In this document: positions 37,674 through 47,383 of the stretch, piece by piece
Numbering within the stretch: the stretch's first letter is position 1
Layout: the number at the start of each line of letters is the position of its first letter
DNA from: Geothrix sp.
GTDB taxonomy: Bacteria > Acidobacteriota > Holophagae > Holophagales > Holophagaceae
NCBI GenBank assembly: GCA_030681515.1
Contig: JAUXSE010000053.1
Coordinates: forward strand, 141,172-205,171
Reading direction: 5' to 3'
Length of the DNA: 64,000 nucleotides
The notes under the pieces: generated by a model
What the model was told of the DNA's origin: nothing
What the model saw: only the letters and a program-made list of their open reading frames with translations
The model's database searches: none
Position numbers and translations under genes: made by a program

Positions 37674-39569
37674 ATGCCCATGAAGCACTGGACGGTCCAG
37701 GACGCCGCGACCCTGTACGGAATTCACGAGTGGGGCAACGGCTACTTCGGCATCAACGCCAAGGGCCATCTGGAGATCACGCCCACCAAGGACGAGTCCC
37801 TCAGCTGCGATGTCTACGAGATCGTCCAGCACCTGAAGAAGAAGGGCATCCGCACCCCCGTGAATCTGCGCTTTCCCCAGGTGCTGGCCCACCGGGTGGT
37901 CGAGGTCAACGAGGCCTTCCGGCACGCCATCACCGAATTCGGCTACGAAGGCGGCTACCAGGGCGTCTATCCCGTGAAGACCAACCAGACGAAGGAAGTG
38001 GTCGAGGAGATCATCCGGGCCGGCAACAAGTACCACTACGGGCTGGAGGCCGGCTCCAAGCCCGAGATGATGATCGCCCTCAGCCTGGATCTGCACCCCG
38101 AGGCGCTGGTGCTTTGCAACGGCTACAAGGACGAGTCCTTCATCCGCATGGCCCTGCTGGCCCGCAAGGCCGGGCGCAAAGTGGTCATCACAGTCGAGAA
38201 GATGACCGAGCTGCCGCTGATCCTGAAGGTGGCCAAGGAACTGAAGGTGGAGCCCCTCATCGGGCTGCGGGCCAAGCTCAACGCGCAAGGGTCGGGCAAG
38301 TGGGAGACCAGCGCCGGGGACCACGCCAAGTTCGGCCTCACCACCCGCGAGATCCTGGATGCCGTGGAGGTGCTGGAGAAGCGGGATCTGCTGGACAGCA
38401 TCATCGAGCTGCACTTCCACATCGGCAGCCAGATCACGGACATCCGCAAGATCAAGTCGGCCATGAAGGAGGCCACCCGCATCTACGCCAAGCTGCGGAA
38501 GCTGGGCGTGCCCATCCGCTACCTCAACGTGGGCGGCGGCCTCGGCGTGGACTACGACGGCAGCCGGACCACCTTCAGCAGCTCCATGAACTACACCATC
38601 GCGGAGTACGCCGCCGACGTGGTCTACACCACCAAGGACATCTGCACCCAGGAGCAGGTGCCCATGCCGGACCTGATCAGCGAATCGGGCCGCGCCATCG
38701 TGGCCTACCACGAGGTGGTGGTGGTGGACATCATCGGCCTCATTGACACCACTCACACCAAGTACACCGTGACGCTCACCGGCAATGAGCCCCAGATCCT
38801 CAAGGAACTGGCCTACACCCGGGACAACATCTCCGTGAAGAACTTCGCCGAGATGTACCACGACGCCATCACCCAGAAGGATGAGCTGCTCACCCTCTTC
38901 AACCTGGGCTACCTGGGCCTGGAGGACCGCAGCAAGGGCGAGACCCTGTTCTGGGAGGTCTGCCGGAAGCTCTCCCGCATCCTCAAGAGCAAGACCCTGA
39001 AATACATCCCCGAGGAATTCCAGGACCTCAACAAAAGTCTGGCGGACAAGCTCATCGCCAACTTCAGCCTCTTCCAGTCCATGCCGGACCACTGGGCCAT
39101 CGAGCAGCTCTTTCCGGTCATGCCCGTCCACCGGTTGAAGGAAAAGCCCGCCCTGTCCGCCACCCTGTGCGACATCACCTGCGATAGCGACGGGAAGATG
39201 GAAAAGTTCATCGACCTCAAGGATGTCCGCGACGAGATCCCCCTCCACGAGCCCCGGGGCGGCGAGGCCTACTACGTGGCCTTCTTCCTCACGGGGGCCT
39301 ACCAGGACATCCTGGGCATGAGGCACAACCTCTTCGGCGCGCCCAACGAGGCGCACATCGTCGTCCACGAAGACGACACCTTCAAGGTGCAGCACATCGT
39401 GAAGGGCGACACCGTGGACCATGTGCTTCGCAGCGTCCACTACGATCCCGACGTGCTGATCCAGGGCCCCCAGACCAGGCGCAAGGCCAGCGCGAAGAGT
39501 GATGCCGCGGAAGCCCTGCGCGCCCTGCTCACCGAAGAGCGGAAGCTCCACACCTATCTGGAGATCTGA
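37674..39569 (+). CDS. speA: Biosynthetic arginine decarboxylase
   Basis: 631 aa; ATG 37674 with AAGGAGG eight bases upstream. VYPVKTNQTKEV carries the pyridoxal phosphate lysine (Lys102); HFHIGSQ, NVGGGLGVDYDG and SESGRA are the other group-IV decarboxylase motifs; CDITCDSDG near the C-terminus supplies the second active-site part. Full length for SpeA. Makes agmatine for polyamine synthesis in the cytoplasm. Confidence 0.97.
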   Translation: MPMKHWTVQDAATLYGIHEWGNGYFGINAKGHLEITPTKDESLSCDVYEIVQHLKKKGIRTPVNLRFPQVLAHRVVEVNEAFRHAITEFGYEGGYQGVYPVKTNQTKEVVEEIIRAGNKYHYGLEAGSKPEMMIALSLDLHPEALVLCNGYKDESFIRMALLARKAGRKVVITVEKMTELPLILKVAKELKVEPLIGLRAKLNAQGSGKWETSAGDHAKFGLTTREILDAVEVLEKRDLLDSIIELHFHIGSQITDIRKIKSAMKEATRIYAKLRKLGVPIRYLNVGGGLGVDYDGSRTTFSSSMNYTIAEYAADVVYTTKDICTQEQVPMPDLISESGRAIVAYHEVVVVDIIGLIDTTHTKYTVTLTGNEPQILKELAYTRDNISVKNFAEMYHDAITQKDELLTLFNLGYLGLEDRSKGETLFWEVCRKLSRILKSKTLKYIPEEFQDLNKSLADKLIANFSLFQSMPDHWAIEQLFPVMPVHRLKEKPALSATLCDITCDSDGKMEKFIDLKDVRDEIPLHEPRGGEAYYVAFFLTGAYQDILGMRHNLFGAPNEAHIVVHEDDTFKVQHIVKGDTVDHVLRSVHYDPDVLIQGPQTRRKASAKSDAAEALRALLTEERKLHTYLEI

Positions 39570-39596
39570 TACCCATCCGCCGTCAAGGGAAGAGAT

Positions 39597-40073
39597 TCAC
39601 CATGGAGCCTCGGGCTTCTGCTTCCAGAGCCAGATGATGTAGTCCACGTTCCTGGGCGCGGCGCCCAGGGCCTTGAGCCGGGTCATGTTCTGGCCCCGGT
39701 GATGCTGGGTGTGCAGGCAGACCTGCAACAGCGCGTCCGACACGGAAACGACGCAGGGCGGATCAGGAAACCAGGGCACGCGCACGGTGCGCGCCAGCGA
39801 GGCATCATCCAGTCCCCTCCCCAGCGCCTTGAACACCTGATGGCCGGCTTCGCACCGTGCCTTCAGATCCTGGAAACCCGGCAGGGGCTGTTCGGGAACG
39901 GCCACCTCGTCACCCTTGAGCACCTGGAGGAAGGCCTCCTGCACGGAGACCAGATGCTCCGTCCGGGTGCGCAGATCCGCGTCGTCCAGGGCGCCAGAGG
40001 CCTCCCAGGCCCGGAAGAACCTCGCGTCCGCCCAGGCCTGATGGCCTAGCAGATCCTTCAGCGGGCCGATCAT
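39597..40073 (-). CDS. DinB-family protein
   Basis: 158 aa, four-helix bundle. GHQAWAD near residue 10 and HTQHHRGQ near ~120 provide the three histidines of the DinB/YfiT metal site. Members are metal-dependent thiol transferases or detoxification enzymes; the substrate is not predictable. Converges with speA. Confidence 0.85.
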   Translation of the reverse strand: MIGPLKDLLGHQAWADARFFRAWEASGALDDADLRTRTEHLVSVQEAFLQVLKGDEVAVPEQPLPGFQDLKARCEAGHQVFKALGRGLDDASLARTVRVPWFPDPPCVVSVSDALLQVCLHTQHHRGQNMTRLKALGAAPRNVDYIIWLWKQKPEAPW

Positions 40074-40178
40074 GGTCCCTCCTGAAACACGCCGAGGATA
40101 CTACCGCCAGCACCCTACCGGAGGTCATCCCTACCGCCGGTGGCGATTCCCCGGAGAATGGGGGCCTAGGAGGCACGA

Positions 40179-41066
40179 ATGGACATCCAGAGCATCGGCA
40201 TCGTCGGCTGCGGACTCATGGGCTCGGGCATCGCCCAGTGCGCCGCGGAGGCGGGCTGCCAGGTCTTTGTGAAGGAGGCGGACGAGGCCCTGCTCGCCAA
40301 GGGGCTGGCCCGCGTCCACGGCGCCTGGGACCGGGCGGTCGCCAAGGGGAAGATCCAGGAAGATCAGCGGAACGAATGGCGCCGGAACCTCCATGGCACC
40401 CTCGCCTTCGCCACCCTGGCGGACTGCGATCTGGTGGTGGAGGCCATTCCGGAGCGCCTCGACCTCAAGCTCCAGACCTTCGCGGAACTCGACCGGGTGC
40501 TGGGCGCCTCGGCGCTCCTCTGCACCAATACCTCCAGCCTCTCTGTGGCCCAGCTCAGCCCCGCCCTGGCACCCCACCGCCTGTCCCGGCTCGCGGGTCT
40601 GCACTTCTTCAATCCCGTCCCCGCCATGCCCCTGGTGGAGATCATCCGCACCCTCGCCACCGGTGAAGACACCCTGGCCACGCTGCGCGGCTTCGTCCAG
40701 AAGCTCGGCAAGACCGCGGTGATGGCCCCCGATGCGCCGGGCTTCGTGGTCAACCGGCTGCTGGTGCCCTACCTGCTGGACGCCATGCGCTGCGCCGAGC
40801 AGCGGCTGGCCACGGTCGAGGATCTCGACACCGCCATGAAGCTGGGCTGCGGACATCCCATGGGACCGCTCCACCTGAGCGACTTCATCGGCCTCGACAC
40901 CATGCAGAGCGTCGCCGAAGTGCTTTTCGACGCCTTCGGCGAACCCCGGTTCAAGGCCCCTGCCCTGCTGCGCCAACTGGTCGCCGCGGGCCGCCTGGGC
41001 CGCAAGACGGGCTCGGGCTTCTACCGCTGGGAGGGTGAGAAGCGGATGGAGGCCCTGCCGCTGTGA
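40179..41066 (+). CDS. hbd: 3-hydroxyacyl-CoA dehydrogenase (3-hydroxybutyryl-CoA type)
   Basis: 295 aa; ATG 40179 with GGAGG six bases upstream. GIVGCGLMGSGIAQ binds NAD; HFFNPVPAMPLVEII holds the catalytic His; PGFVVNRLL and DFIGLDTM follow as in short-chain enzymes (~280 aa). Oxidises 3-hydroxyacyl-CoA or reduces acetoacetyl-CoA. Position alone does not show the direction used. Confidence 0.9.
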   Translation: MDIQSIGIVGCGLMGSGIAQCAAEAGCQVFVKEADEALLAKGLARVHGAWDRAVAKGKIQEDQRNEWRRNLHGTLAFATLADCDLVVEAIPERLDLKLQTFAELDRVLGASALLCTNTSSLSVAQLSPALAPHRLSRLAGLHFFNPVPAMPLVEIIRTLATGEDTLATLRGFVQKLGKTAVMAPDAPGFVVNRLLVPYLLDAMRCAEQRLATVEDLDTAMKLGCGHPMGPLHLSDFIGLDTMQSVAEVLFDAFGEPRFKAPALLRQLVAAGRLGRKTGSGFYRWEGEKRMEALPL

Positions 41067-41089
41067 CGGGATTCAGCTAGGCTGGCGGG

Positions 41090-41440
41090 ATGCTCGACCT
41101 CCTGCTGATCCCCGCGGCCCTGCTGCCCGCCCTGCCCCTCCTGGCGGTGCGGCGCGGCGAGCATCGCCTGCACGGGTACCTCATGACGGCCACGCTCACG
41201 CTTCTGGGCGTGCGCCTCCTGCTGCATCCGCGGCCCCTGGGCCGCTTCCACCTAGCCCTCTGGCTCGCGGCCCTGACTGTGGCCGGGGCCACGCTGCTCA
41301 TGGGGCGCCTGGCCCTGGCCTGGCGGGAAGCGCGCAGCACGCATAGCGCCTACCCGCGATTCCACCGCGCCCTGGGTTGCCTCACGCTGGTGGGGCTGGC
41401 CATCACCGTCCTGGTCTGGCTGCTACGCCATCGAAGTTGA
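41090..41440 (+). CDS. Small integral membrane protein
   Basis: 116 aa with four hydrophobic segments. RLHGYLM, FHLALW and FHRALG place histidines near helix ends in the manner of DUF420-like proteins, but the match is loose. Starts 23 bp after the dehydrogenase gene and may share its transcript. Function unknown. Confidence 0.6.
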   Translation: MLDLLLIPAALLPALPLLAVRRGEHRLHGYLMTATLTLLGVRLLLHPRPLGRFHLALWLAALTVAGATLLMGRLALAWREARSTHSAYPRFHRALGCLTLVGLAITVLVWLLRHRS

Positions 41441-41532
41441 AGCGGTCCAAGCTTCGAGAAGCAGAGGATGGCTGGGAACGAATTTTTGTCCTCCGCTTTT
41501 CTATGTTTCTCCGCGCACCTCCGCAGGAGCCC

Positions 41533-41655
41533 TTACTCACCATGGATCTGGTGCCATAGAGATTCGAGCAACCCTGGGCCTTCCGAAATGTGGAGGTAAA
41601 GAACAAGCCCAACGGCTATCAACAGGGCGATGCCGATGATGATTCGCTTACGCAC
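41533..41655 (-). CDS. 40-aa single-helix membrane protein after ABC permease
   Basis: GTG at 41655 with GGAG eight bases upstream on the minus strand. Sequence begins MRKRIIIGIALLIAVGLVLY, a basic start and one membrane helix, followed by a short polar tail (HISEGPGLLESLWHQIHGE). It lies 78 bp downstream of the ABC permease on the same strand. The rest of the 41441-41733 interval holds no other gene I can support. Confidence 0.5.
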   Translation of the reverse strand: MRKRIIIGIALLIAVGLVLYLHISEGPGLLESLWHQIHGE

Positions 41656-41733
41656 GGCGGTATCTCCGAGGACGAAGGAAAAAAGGGGTTCCTGTGTTTC
41701 TGACAAGCCGTTTTCGAGTTCTAAAACTACGCC

Positions 41734-44028
41734 CTATTCATACGCGAGAGCCTCACGGGTGCTGATTCGTACAGCCGACCTGGCTGGAAACCGATTGGCC
41801 AGATAGCCGAACAGGATCGACGTGATCACTGTGATTCCCAGACCAGAGAAGCTGAAGGCGAAACGCAAAACGGCGCCTTCTCCCAGCATCAACGTGCCAA
41901 AAAAGGAGGAGGCCACCCGACTCAAGGGCAAGGACAGGATCAACCCAAGGCCCAGCCCTGTCAGGCTCGCCTTCATCCCTTCCGCCACGAACATCTGGAT
42001 GATGCGTTCCGGCGTCGCACCGATGGCTCGCAGCACCCCGATTTCCCGGGTCCGCTCCATTACGGTGATGGATGTGGCCGAAGCCATACCCAAGGCACTG
42101 ACCCAGAGAACCAGGAAGGCCAGGATCAAGAGCACCGCCAGAATGATGTTGAGGTGATCGGCAATGATCTTGGTCCGCTCCGCCTGGGACAGGACGTACA
42201 ACACCTTCAGGTCAGAGGCTTGGATGGCCCTTTCGATGTTCTTCTTCAGGGTCATCACGCTGTTGAAGTTTTTATCCTGGGCGCTGAACATCAGGCTGTT
42301 CATCAGGTGTTCAGGGTTGGCCCACTGATCGTAAAAGGTGTCGGCCAGATAGATTTTGGGAACGTCGATCTCTTCCGCTACGCCCACCAGGGTCATCGTC
42401 CGTTCCTTGCCTCCGATCCCTACCCTCAATCGTTGCCCGATTTTTGGGACATTGAAGATGCTCAAAGCGGCCTGATTTAACACGACTTCGGGCTCGAGTG
42501 GTGATTGCAGCCAGCGACCTTCGAGCATTTTCAATGCGACCATTTTTGAATCCAATGGCAGGGAAACGATCCCGATCCCCTGATCGGTTCCCACGACACC
42601 CGTTTGAAGCAGGCCCTTCCCCCCGTTCCAGGCTTCGGTGTGCTCGATGTTGGGAATCCCTGCAAAGGCCTTTTCAAAAGCTTCTGCATTCATCGGCTGG
42701 GTCAGAACCACCTGGACATCGTGGCGCATGGAGCCCCGGGTGGATGCCAGGAATTGGAAGAGGCTCTCCCGAATGTTGAAACCCGTGCTGAAGATCGCCA
42801 CCCCAAGGGCAGTGGCCGCCACCGTCATCGTCATCCGAGCTGAAATCCGGGCTCGAAGGGCGAGTCGCGTTTCCCCAAGCGCTTCCCGGACACTGATCCG
42901 GCCAGCCCGGACCAGGGTGGGTCCCGCAAAGAGGAAGGGCAACACCAGCGAGGCCAGGATGAGCAGAACCCAAACGCTCAAGGGGAGATGGGTGGTGAGA
43001 ATTTTAAAATTGAGAATGCCCGCACAAAATGAGGAGAAGCCGTACCCTGTGATCACCGCCAGAGGAATGGCCACCAACCCGGAAGCGCCGGCGTAAAAAA
43101 GCAGGTTCAGGGCGTAGATCCCGATCACCTGAAATCGAGTGGCTCCGATGGCCTTGAGGATGCCAATCTGCCGGACCTGCTTGGCCAACAGGGCCGCCAC
43201 CACCTGACTGACGAGGACTGAACTCATGAGGAAGGCCACAAGGCCAATGGTTCCGATGATGGCGAGGAGCATGTCAAGCTGCCACTGGTGGGGGTGTTTC
43301 AAGAAGGCTGGGACCACCACGGAGGCAACCGCGGTACCTTCCTTGCCCCACGTTGCCCTCAGGTTGGCCACGGCCTGCTCCACCTCGGCCTTGGAGTGAA
43401 CGTTCTTGAACCGGACGATGATCCGTTTCCCTGGGGCCTCTCCGCTGATTTGGGCATAGGTCTGGGAATCGGTGTAGGCATAGATGAAGTGGTCTTGAGT
43501 CGATGGGGCCTGCGCCGGATCAAAGACGACACCATCAATGCGGACCTCCAGCTTCCGCTCGCCATGGCGGACTTGGGCGATTCGCCCCGTGTCCAGGGCC
43601 GAGATGAGGCGGCCATTCCGTTCGATCAGAATGGTCCCTGGTGTTGGTACTGGGGCCCCTTCCTGAGACGTCACCCGGGCGAGCTGGACATGCCTGAAAT
43701 CCTCGACTCCGAACAACCACAAGGGAATCCATTCGTTGGGATGAACCTCGACCCGGAGCATGGCCAGGTCACGGCATTCGGCCGATTCGATGTCCGTCCG
43801 CGCCCGAAGGACTTCAAGGTTTAATTGGCCCGGTTCCTTGAGGGTCACCACCGCGTGGACCGGAGATGTGCCGAGAAAGTTGTCTCTCAGGTCATGGCTG
43901 AGGATCCGGTAGGAGACCAGCACCGAACCCAGGCCCCACAACCCAAGGGTGAGGGCAAAAATGACCAGAAGCGATTTGGCGCCGCCAGCCTTCACGTCCA
44001 TCCACGCTTTTAGGGTCTGGTACCTCAT
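41734..44028 (-). CDS. MacB/FtsX-type ABC transporter permease
   Basis: ATG 44028 in ATGA overlap with the ATPase gene, GGAG six bases upstream; 764 aa. Two FtsX-like domains: an N-terminal helix and large extracytoplasmic domain, three helices at ~245-385, then a second helix, periplasmic domain and three helices at the C-terminus (VLRAIGATPERIIQMF in the coupling loop). The doubled eight-helix layout is that of lipoprotein- or peptide-related exporters. Pairs with the ATPase at 44025. Confidence 0.9.
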   Translation of the reverse strand: MRYQTLKAWMDVKAGGAKSLLVIFALTLGLWGLGSVLVSYRILSHDLRDNFLGTSPVHAVVTLKEPGQLNLEVLRARTDIESAECRDLAMLRVEVHPNEWIPLWLFGVEDFRHVQLARVTSQEGAPVPTPGTILIERNGRLISALDTGRIAQVRHGERKLEVRIDGVVFDPAQAPSTQDHFIYAYTDSQTYAQISGEAPGKRIIVRFKNVHSKAEVEQAVANLRATWGKEGTAVASVVVPAFLKHPHQWQLDMLLAIIGTIGLVAFLMSSVLVSQVVAALLAKQVRQIGILKAIGATRFQVIGIYALNLLFYAGASGLVAIPLAVITGYGFSSFCAGILNFKILTTHLPLSVWVLLILASLVLPFLFAGPTLVRAGRISVREALGETRLALRARISARMTMTVAATALGVAIFSTGFNIRESLFQFLASTRGSMRHDVQVVLTQPMNAEAFEKAFAGIPNIEHTEAWNGGKGLLQTGVVGTDQGIGIVSLPLDSKMVALKMLEGRWLQSPLEPEVVLNQAALSIFNVPKIGQRLRVGIGGKERTMTLVGVAEEIDVPKIYLADTFYDQWANPEHLMNSLMFSAQDKNFNSVMTLKKNIERAIQASDLKVLYVLSQAERTKIIADHLNIILAVLLILAFLVLWVSALGMASATSITVMERTREIGVLRAIGATPERIIQMFVAEGMKASLTGLGLGLILSLPLSRVASSFFGTLMLGEGAVLRFAFSFSGLGITVITSILFGYLANRFPARSAVRISTREALAYE

Positions 44029-44723
44029 CGGACACTCCACTCGTCGCCCACAATGGCCCCATCCTGAAGCGTGACGACGCGGCCGGACTCATCGCTCAGG
44101 CTGCGTTCGTGTGTCACCACGATCACGGTCTTACCGGCTTTGACCAGATCCCGAAAGAGTTCCAGGACCAGTCCGGCATTCCGGCTATCGAGGTTGCCGG
44201 TGGGTTCATCGGCCACCAGCAGAGGGGGATCATTGGCCAAGGCCCGGGCGATGGCCGCCCTTTGCTGCTCTCCCCCCGAAAGCTCTGAGGGAAGCTTGTC
44301 CGCATGGGCCCCGATCCCCGTTTGCTCCAGCAGAGCCAGGGCCCGAGCGCGGCGATCCCCCAGTGGAACCGAGCCCACAAATTCCATGGGCAGGAGCACA
44401 TTCTGGAGGATGGTCATGGTCGGGATGAGCTGAAAGAACTGAAACACGATCCCCACTGTCCGGCCTCGCCAAAGGGCCAAAGGGCTCTCCTTGAGGGTGT
44501 GGACGGTCGTGCCACCCACGATGACCTCGCCCCGGCTGGGGTGGTCGATCCCCGTGATCATGTTCAGCAGGGACGATTTGCCGCTTCCCGATTTGCCCAC
44601 GATGGCCAGGTGTTCCCCGGCCCCAATCGTCAGGTTGATGTTTTTGAGAGCCTGGAATCGTGTTCCATCGGCCCCGTAGGTCAGGGACACTTCGTTGAGT
44701 CGGATGAACTCCGAGGTTGGCAT
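44025..44723 (-). CDS. ABC transporter ATPase (MacB/LolD type)
   Basis: 232 aa from ATG 44723 with GGAG upstream. Walker A GKSGSGKSS, signature LSGGEQQR, Walker B LLVADEPTG and the switch histidine in VVTHE are all intact. The short form with GNLDS after Walker B is typical of LolD/MacB. Works with the permease in the next gene. Confidence 0.95.
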   Translation of the reverse strand: MPTSEFIRLNEVSLTYGADGTRFQALKNINLTIGAGEHLAIVGKSGSGKSSLLNMITGIDHPSRGEVIVGGTTVHTLKESPLALWRGRTVGIVFQFFQLIPTMTILQNVLLPMEFVGSVPLGDRRARALALLEQTGIGAHADKLPSELSGGEQQRAAIARALANDPPLLVADEPTGNLDSRNAGLVLELFRDLVKAGKTVIVVTHERSLSDESGRVVTLQDGAIVGDEWSVR

Positions 44724-44784
44724 GGATGACGCTCCTTTGGTTGCCGCAAGGACCAACCTGGGGCCTGTCACCCAGCCCGTCGTC

Positions 44785-45897
44785 TCATGGGGACGGTTGA
44801 GACCTGATTTCCTCTTGCCTCAGTTGAGAAGGAGTCTTCCCGGTATGTTTCAAGACGACTTTGTTGAAGGTCGGTTTGGAATTGAATCCAGCATCAAAAG
44901 CCAGGGTCAGGAGTTTCTCCCTCCTTTTTACGGGATCAGCCAGGAAGGACCGGAATTCCCTCACCCGGTATCCGTTGACCAGGTCATAAAAATTCACCCC
45001 CAGTTCCTGGTTGATGACGGCGGACAACTGGTTCCGGGGAACCTCCAACAGCCGGGCCAGGTCGGCCAGGCCCAGTTCGGGTTCAAGGTAGGGTTTCTGG
45101 GTTTCAAGAACCCTGATGAGTGCCTTTTTGATCCAGGAGACATCCGGGTCTGAGCTGAGAACCTGCTCCACTGGGAAAGGGCCTTGGGCTTCAAGGGCCT
45201 CAGGCGCCTCGGGGGTCTCCGGGATTGTCTGGGACAGGCCTCGGTATCCCAGAATCCACACCGCCGTCGTCATGGTCAGGGAGACGCCACGGCTCAGGTA
45301 CAGGGGCGGAATGCGATGCGCCAAGAGGAGAAGCACGGCCCCCGAAAGCAGGCACAAGCCGACGGTCACGATAAAAAACCAGCGCAGCCAGTTCAAATCA
45401 ACCCTCTCCAGGTTGGACACGCGCTCCTTGAGTGAGTTCTGGTATCGCCGGAGGATCCCCAGCGCCGGAACCAGATAGCACCCCATCTGGATCGACAAAA
45501 AGCCCCACAACATCAGGGAGATCCAAGGCGATGAAGTCCGATGGAGGGTGAACACCACGGCAACGGCACTTGCCGCGAAAAACGGGAGGAAGTGGAGGAG
45601 GTGGGCGGGTCTGACCTCGAAGTCGCCTCGAAGCAGGGCCGAAGCATAGGCCGTCATCAAGGGGGCCAGCAAAAACTGCAGCGGCTCGAACAGCTGGAAC
45701 GAATGGGCGGGATGGAAGGCGAAGGCCCGGATGAGGCTCGGATGCGCCGCGTTGAGGGCACAAGCCAGAATCAGCAGCCCCAGAATCTGCTGAGAGCGGG
45801 CGGCCCGCCCTTCCTGGGTCACCAGGAAGAGGATCAGGAAAAGGCCCAAGAACAGGGCTCCACCCGACAAAAAGAAGAAGAATTGATCTAGGTTCAT
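44785..45897 (-). CDS. Membrane-embedded AraC-family regulator
   Basis: 370 aa. Seven membrane helices in residues ~5-225, then a C-terminal AraC HTH pair (LADLARLLEVPRNQLSAVIN and LAFDAGFNSKPTFNKVV). This fusion senses a signal in the membrane and activates nearby genes. It lies directly upstream of the ABC exporter operon on the same strand, so it probably controls that operon. Confidence 0.88.
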   Translation of the reverse strand: MNLDQFFFFLSGGALFLGLFLILFLVTQEGRAARSQQILGLLILACALNAAHPSLIRAFAFHPAHSFQLFEPLQFLLAPLMTAYASALLRGDFEVRPAHLLHFLPFFAASAVAVVFTLHRTSSPWISLMLWGFLSIQMGCYLVPALGILRRYQNSLKERVSNLERVDLNWLRWFFIVTVGLCLLSGAVLLLLAHRIPPLYLSRGVSLTMTTAVWILGYRGLSQTIPETPEAPEALEAQGPFPVEQVLSSDPDVSWIKKALIRVLETQKPYLEPELGLADLARLLEVPRNQLSAVINQELGVNFYDLVNGYRVREFRSFLADPVKRREKLLTLAFDAGFNSKPTFNKVVLKHTGKTPSQLRQEEIRSQPSP

Positions 45898-46034
45898 GGA
45901 GGCCCAAGTTTAGCGGATCCCTTGGAGCCTGGGATAGACGGGCCAGAACAGGCATCCCGATGGCCCTACCCGCATCCCCTTACACCCTTCACCCTTTCCA
46001 GGCGGGGGCTAGGAGTCGAACACGCCGCCGCGAT

Positions 46035-47339
46035 TCACCACGGATCCTGAACGGTCTTCCCGGCTTCGGCGTGCTTCAGGGCCTTGAACCCGATGTCCCG
46101 CCGCACCTGCATGCCGGGCCAGTGGACCTGCGGCAGGGCGGCCTCGATGGCGGCCCGGGCGGCGGCGAGATCCGGCGCGGAGGTGGCCAGGTTGAGAACC
46201 CGGCCACCATTCGTCAGCCACTGGCCATCCTGCTTGCGGGTGCCCGCGTGGATGACGGTGACGGCGGGCGATCCAATCGTGATGGGCACGCCCTTCTTCG
46301 CGCCTTCCGGATAGTCTTCGGCGGCCAGCACCACGGTGATGGCCGTGTGGGGCTTGAGCTTCAGGACGCGGGCCTTCAGCCGACCCTCGGCGACTTCCAG
46401 CAGCAGGGCCGCCAGATCCTCGTCCAGCAGCTGCATGAGCACCTGGGTTTCGGGATCGCCGAAGCGCACGTTGTACTCCAGCAGCTCCGGACCCGAGGCC
46501 GTCCACATGACGCCCAGGAAGAGCACGCCGCGGGCCGCGAGGCCGTCCTGCCGAAGGCCTCTCACGGTGGGTTCCACCAGATCAACGCGCATGCGCTCGA
46601 TGTCCCGAGGGCGCAGGAAGGGGATGGGTCCGAAGGCTCCCATGCCGCCGGTATTGGGGCCCTGGTCGCCGTCGAAGATGCGCTTGTGATCCTGGCAGGC
46701 GGGCAGCAGGGCATAGGTGGCGTGATCAGCATCCACATCCACCAGCACGTGCAGCGAGAGTTCCATGCCCACCAGGGGCGCCTCGAAGACCACCGTCTGG
46801 CTGGCCGCTCCGAACTGCCCGGCCAGGAAGGCGCGGAAGGTTTCCAGGGCCTGGGCCTCGCTGTGGGCCAGCACCACGCCCTTGCCCGCGGCGAGACCAT
46901 CCGCCTTGAGGACAATGGGGTAGCCGTAGGACCAGCCGCGAATCAGCGCCTCGCCTGCGGCCAGATCGCTCACGGTGTGGCTGGCAGCGCAGGGGATCCC
47001 GTGCCGTTGCATGAAGGCCTTGGCGAAGGCCTTGCTGCCCTCCAGCCGCGCCGTGGCGGCGCCGTGGCCAAAAACGGGAATGCCCAGGGCCCGCACGGCG
47101 TCCGCCACGCCCGCCACCAGGGGCACCTCGGGACCGGCCACCACCAGATCCGGCCGATTCGCGGCGCACCAGGCGGCCACCGCCACGGGATCCTCCAGAT
47201 CCAGCGGCACGCACCGTCCCAGTTCCGCCAGGGCGTCGCTGCCCGGCGCCGACACCAGGTCCACGGGCGAGGCCGAGGCCCGGAGCTTCAGGGCCAGCGC
47301 ATGTTCCCGGCCGCCGGAGCCGAGGAGCAGAATCTTCAT
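46035..47339 (-). CDS. purD: Phosphoribosylamine-glycine ligase
   Basis: 434 aa; ATG 47339 with GGAGG five bases upstream. MKILLLGSGGREHALALKL start, ATP-grasp core (VLKADGLAAGKGVVLA, QGPNTGGMGAF, NVRFGDPETQ) all match PurD. Second step of purine synthesis, making glycinamide ribonucleotide. Confidence 0.97.
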   Translation of the reverse strand: MKILLLGSGGREHALALKLRASASPVDLVSAPGSDALAELGRCVPLDLEDPVAVAAWCAANRPDLVVAGPEVPLVAGVADAVRALGIPVFGHGAATARLEGSKAFAKAFMQRHGIPCAASHTVSDLAAGEALIRGWSYGYPIVLKADGLAAGKGVVLAHSEAQALETFRAFLAGQFGAASQTVVFEAPLVGMELSLHVLVDVDADHATYALLPACQDHKRIFDGDQGPNTGGMGAFGPIPFLRPRDIERMRVDLVEPTVRGLRQDGLAARGVLFLGVMWTASGPELLEYNVRFGDPETQVLMQLLDEDLAALLLEVAEGRLKARVLKLKPHTAITVVLAAEDYPEGAKKGVPITIGSPAVTVIHAGTRKQDGQWLTNGGRVLNLATSAPDLAAARAAIEAALPQVHWPGMQVRRDIGFKALKHAEAGKTVQDPW

Positions 47340-47383
47340 GGCAACCTCCGCCTTCCAGTATCGCCCAGGGGCCGCCGGAGCAG

